7,366 nt of DNA from Bacillota bacterium (GTDB taxonomy: Bacteria; Bacillota; Clostridia; Christensenellales; SZUA-584). The position numbers and the translations under genes were made by a program. Under the pieces are notes generated by a model. That model saw nothing but the letters and a program-made list of their open reading frames with translations, had not been told where the DNA came from and did no database searches. Below are positions 6,489 to 7,366 of the stretch, in pieces (within the stretch, counting starts at the first letter, position 1; the number at the start of each line of letters is the position of its first letter). The stretch is taken from positions 1 to 7,366 of the forward strand of contig JAEZHF010000032.1 in NCBI GenBank assembly GCA_023416745.1, read 5' to 3'.

Positions 6489-6537
6489 CCAATATTATTA
6501 GAGAACTCTGACAACAAGTTTCATCTATAGACAAAAT

Positions 6538-6567
6538 AAAAAAGAATGGTTTAACTTTCCATCCTTT
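6538..6567 (-). terminator. Intrinsic terminator of the XRE regulator gene
   Basis: Read on the minus strand, AAAGGATGG (plus-strand 6567-6559) pairs with CCATTCTTT (6549-6541), with one G-U pair, around a nine-base loop. The U tract (6543-6538) overlaps the end of the stem. The regulator's stop codon (6551-6553) lies inside the loop, so the terminator overlaps the gene end. Confidence 0.7.
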
Positions 6568-6913
6568 CTCCTGACTTGGTTTCTAGTATTCCCTTTGCGG
6601 TAGCCGTCATAATGATTAAATCATTATCATCCATTTCATCGAGTAGACTATCAAGTTGTCTACGCTGAGTAGATTTATCTACTTTTTTATTTGGAAAAAA
6701 GAATTGATCCACTGATACATCTAAAACGGTAACAAGTTCATAAAAAATTTGTAGGCTTGGATGCTGCCCACTATTCTCAATAGATGCAATATATCGTGGA
6801 GCAATGTTCATTATATCAGCTAATTGATTTCTAGATAGTCCCTTTATATTTCTTGCTTCTTTTATTGCTTGACCTAAAGCCTTAAAATCGTATTTTTCAA
6901 CTTTTCGTTTCAT
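6551..6913 (-). CDS. XRE-family helix-turn-helix transcriptional regulator
   Basis: This 120-residue Cro/C1-type repressor-like protein is predicted to bind DNA as a dimer. The HTH_3 domain spans about residues 12-70. It includes ALGQAIKEARNIKGLSRNQL, then the recognition region DIMNIAPRYIASIENSGQHP and the closing helix SLQIFYELVTVLDVSVDQFF. The C-terminal 45 residues are acidic and probably helical (LDSLLDEMDDNDLIIM) and may serve in dimerisation. The start at 6913 is supported by an AGGGTGA-type ribosome binding site on the minus strand, about eight bases upstream. The gene is convergent with the relaxase and divergent from the TetR gene. In Tn1549-type elements a similar small regulator commonly follows the relaxase. 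Its targets are not shown by the sequence. Tandem repeats near its own promoter suggest autoregulation. Confidence 0.88.
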   Translation of the reverse strand: MKRKVEKYDFKALGQAIKEARNIKGLSRNQLADIMNIAPRYIASIENSGQHPSLQIFYELVTVLDVSVDQFFFPNKKVDKSTQRRQLDSLLDEMDDNDLIIMTATAKGILETKSGERMES

Positions 6914-6963
6914 AATTTATTTCACCCTACTACATTTTACAGTTCATCATTCCGCTTTGGATA

Positions 6964-7005
6964 TGAGTATACATATCATATAAGTGAGTATAATAAATCA
7001 TATAT
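6964..7005. repeat. Imperfect tandem repeat upstream of the XRE gene
   Basis: Two adjacent units of about 21 bases both begin TGAGTATA (6964-6971 and 6985-6992) and both contain ATCATATA (6975-6982 and 6997-7004), with a one-base length difference between the two blocks. They overlap the proposed -10 box of the minus-strand XRE promoter. This would suit a pair of regulator sites on the same DNA face, but the region is very AT-rich, which raises the chance of coincidence. Confidence 0.5.
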
Positions 7006-7029
7006 ATCTTGTAATTATTAATTTTGCAA
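7001..7029 (-). promoter_or_regulatory. Possible promoter of the XRE regulator gene
   Basis: On the minus strand a -35-like TTGCAA (plus-strand 7029-7024) and a -10-like TATATA (7006-7001) are 17 bases apart. Transcription would start near 6994, about 80 bases before the XRE start codon. The AT-rich setting offers other -10-like boxes, so this is tentative. Confidence 0.3.
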
Positions 7030-7180
7030 TCTAAAAGCTTATGGCGATAAATAATCATATCAATATCACAGTTTGATTTAATGCAAATGCAAGACAAAAA
7101 CGAGAATAATTAGGAAATTGTAGACAAAAGCTTAGAATTACAAACGTATATATTTCAAGATAAAAATAGTAAAAATAGTC

Positions 7181-7209
7181 TTGACCGAAACGGTTTATCG
7201 TGTTATCAT
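7181..7209 (+). promoter_or_regulatory. Promoter of the TetR-family gene
   Basis: A -35 box TTGACC (7181-7186) and a -10 box TATCAT (7204-7209) are separated by exactly 17 bases. The expected start near 7216 gives a leader of about 40 bases. The -35 box and spacer overlap one palindromic operator, and the start site overlaps the other, so the promoter should be tightly repressible. Confidence 0.75.
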
Positions 7210-7232
7210 ACACATAAACCAATTCGGTTTAT
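7184..7232. promoter_or_regulatory. Two palindromic operators around the TetR gene promoter
   Basis: The downstream site is ATAAACC (7214-7220), AATTC, GGTTTAT (7226-7232), a perfect 7-base inverted repeat. The upstream site is ACCG-AAA-CGGT (7184-7194) extended by TTAT. Both contain the identical half-site CGGTTTAT (7191-7198 and 7225-7232), and their centres are 34 bases apart. The shared half-site indicates one regulator binding twice, most simply the TetR protein encoded directly downstream. Confidence 0.7.
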
Positions 7233-7256
7233 AAATTTCAATGAGGAGGAAACTAC

Positions 7257-7366
7257 TTGGAAAACTTTTTGAATTTACCTATGGAAAAGCAAAATTTAAT
7301 TATTGACGCCGCATTAAAAACATTTGCAATGCATGGATATAAAAAAACATCTATAAGTGATATAGC
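7257..7366 (+). CDS. TetR-family transcriptional regulator, N-terminal part (cut by right edge)
   Basis: Only the first 36 complete codons are visible. They encode the start of a TetR-type DNA-binding domain: IIDAALKTFAMHGYKKTSIS followed by DIA, which matches the first helix and the entry to the helix-turn-helix. The start is taken as TTG 7257 because GAGGAGG (7243-7249) precedes it by seven bases. The ATG at 7281 is in frame but has no ribosome binding site and would remove residues before the first helix. Proteins of this family usually repress their own gene and a neighbouring efflux pump or enzyme and are released by a small ligand. The paired operators upstream fit autorepression. The regulated partner lies beyond the window. 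The gene occupies the position where elements of this type often carry cargo. Confidence 0.88.
   Translation, partial: MENFLNLPMEKQNLIIDAALKTFAMHGYKKTSISDI

Larger units (their letters stand above)
6914..7256. other. Divergent intergenic region between XRE and TetR genes
   Basis: This gene-free, strongly AT-rich stretch holds the ribosome binding site and tandem repeats of the leftward XRE gene and, on the right, the promoter, two operators and ribosome binding site of the TetR gene. The middle (about 7030-7160) shows only a small direct repeat, ATGCAAATGCAA (7081-7092), and no convincing coding frame or RNA structure. Confidence 0.7.

Noticed and set aside
7241..7306. ATG 7241 opening a 21-codon frame over the TetR start
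   Set aside because: It begins inside the ribosome binding site of the TetR gene and stops quickly; the TetR frame carries a recognisable domain.
1..7366. CRISPR arrays, tRNA or rRNA genes, and DNA insertion sequences
   Set aside because: No regularly spaced repeats, no tRNA-like cloverleaf with the conserved T arm, and no transposase or terminal inverted repeats were seen.

Overview
This window is part of an integrative and conjugative element (ICE) from a low-GC Firmicute, most likely a Clostridia-class gut anaerobe. The reasons are the AT-rich codon use, the strong AGGAGG-type ribosome binding sites, and a gene order typical of the Tn1549/CTn family: SNF2-type helicase, MobC, CD1845-type small membrane protein, MOBP relaxase, XRE regulator, then cargo. 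I recognised the families from motifs in the translated sequence; no database search was run.

Layout. Positions 1-1329 are the 3' part of a group II intron. It carries most of a reverse transcriptase/maturase with an HNH endonuclease domain (2-1225), followed by ribozyme domains V and VI (1241-1329). The intron sits in the same orientation inside a large SNF2/DEAD-type helicase gene, whose 3' exon resumes at about 1330 and ends at 2850. A MobC-type relaxosome protein (2850-3185) is translationally coupled to the helicase. It is followed by a small hydrophobic protein (3266-3550), a simple hairpin (3560-3589) and a large nested inverted repeat (3602-3676). A RhuM-family gene (3819-4850) follows as a self-contained unit, with a near-consensus promoter (3690-3718) and an intrinsic terminator (4879-4905). 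The MOBP relaxase (4930-6330) starts 24 bases after that terminator. Downstream, 6348-6488 is a gene-free stretch packed with perfect hairpins and is the best oriT candidate in the window. An XRE regulator is on the minus strand (6551-6913) with its own terminator. A 343-base intergenic region (6914-7256) holds tandem repeats next to the XRE gene, plus a clear promoter with two palindromic operators for a TetR-family gene that starts at 7257 and runs off the right edge.

How it fits together. MobC and the relaxase would form the relaxosome on an oriT, and the SNF2-like protein is a conserved companion of conjugation modules in this family. The XRE regulator probably controls the element or its cargo. 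The TetR gene begins an accessory block whose target genes lie outside the window. The intron and the RhuM gene look like additions to the conserved backbone. If the intron splices, the helicase is still made. If it does not, the protein is truncated.

The least explained items are the hairpin-rich region after the relaxase, the nested inverted repeat before RhuM, a perfect 12-base-arm palindrome inside the RhuM coding sequence, and the paired TetR operators.
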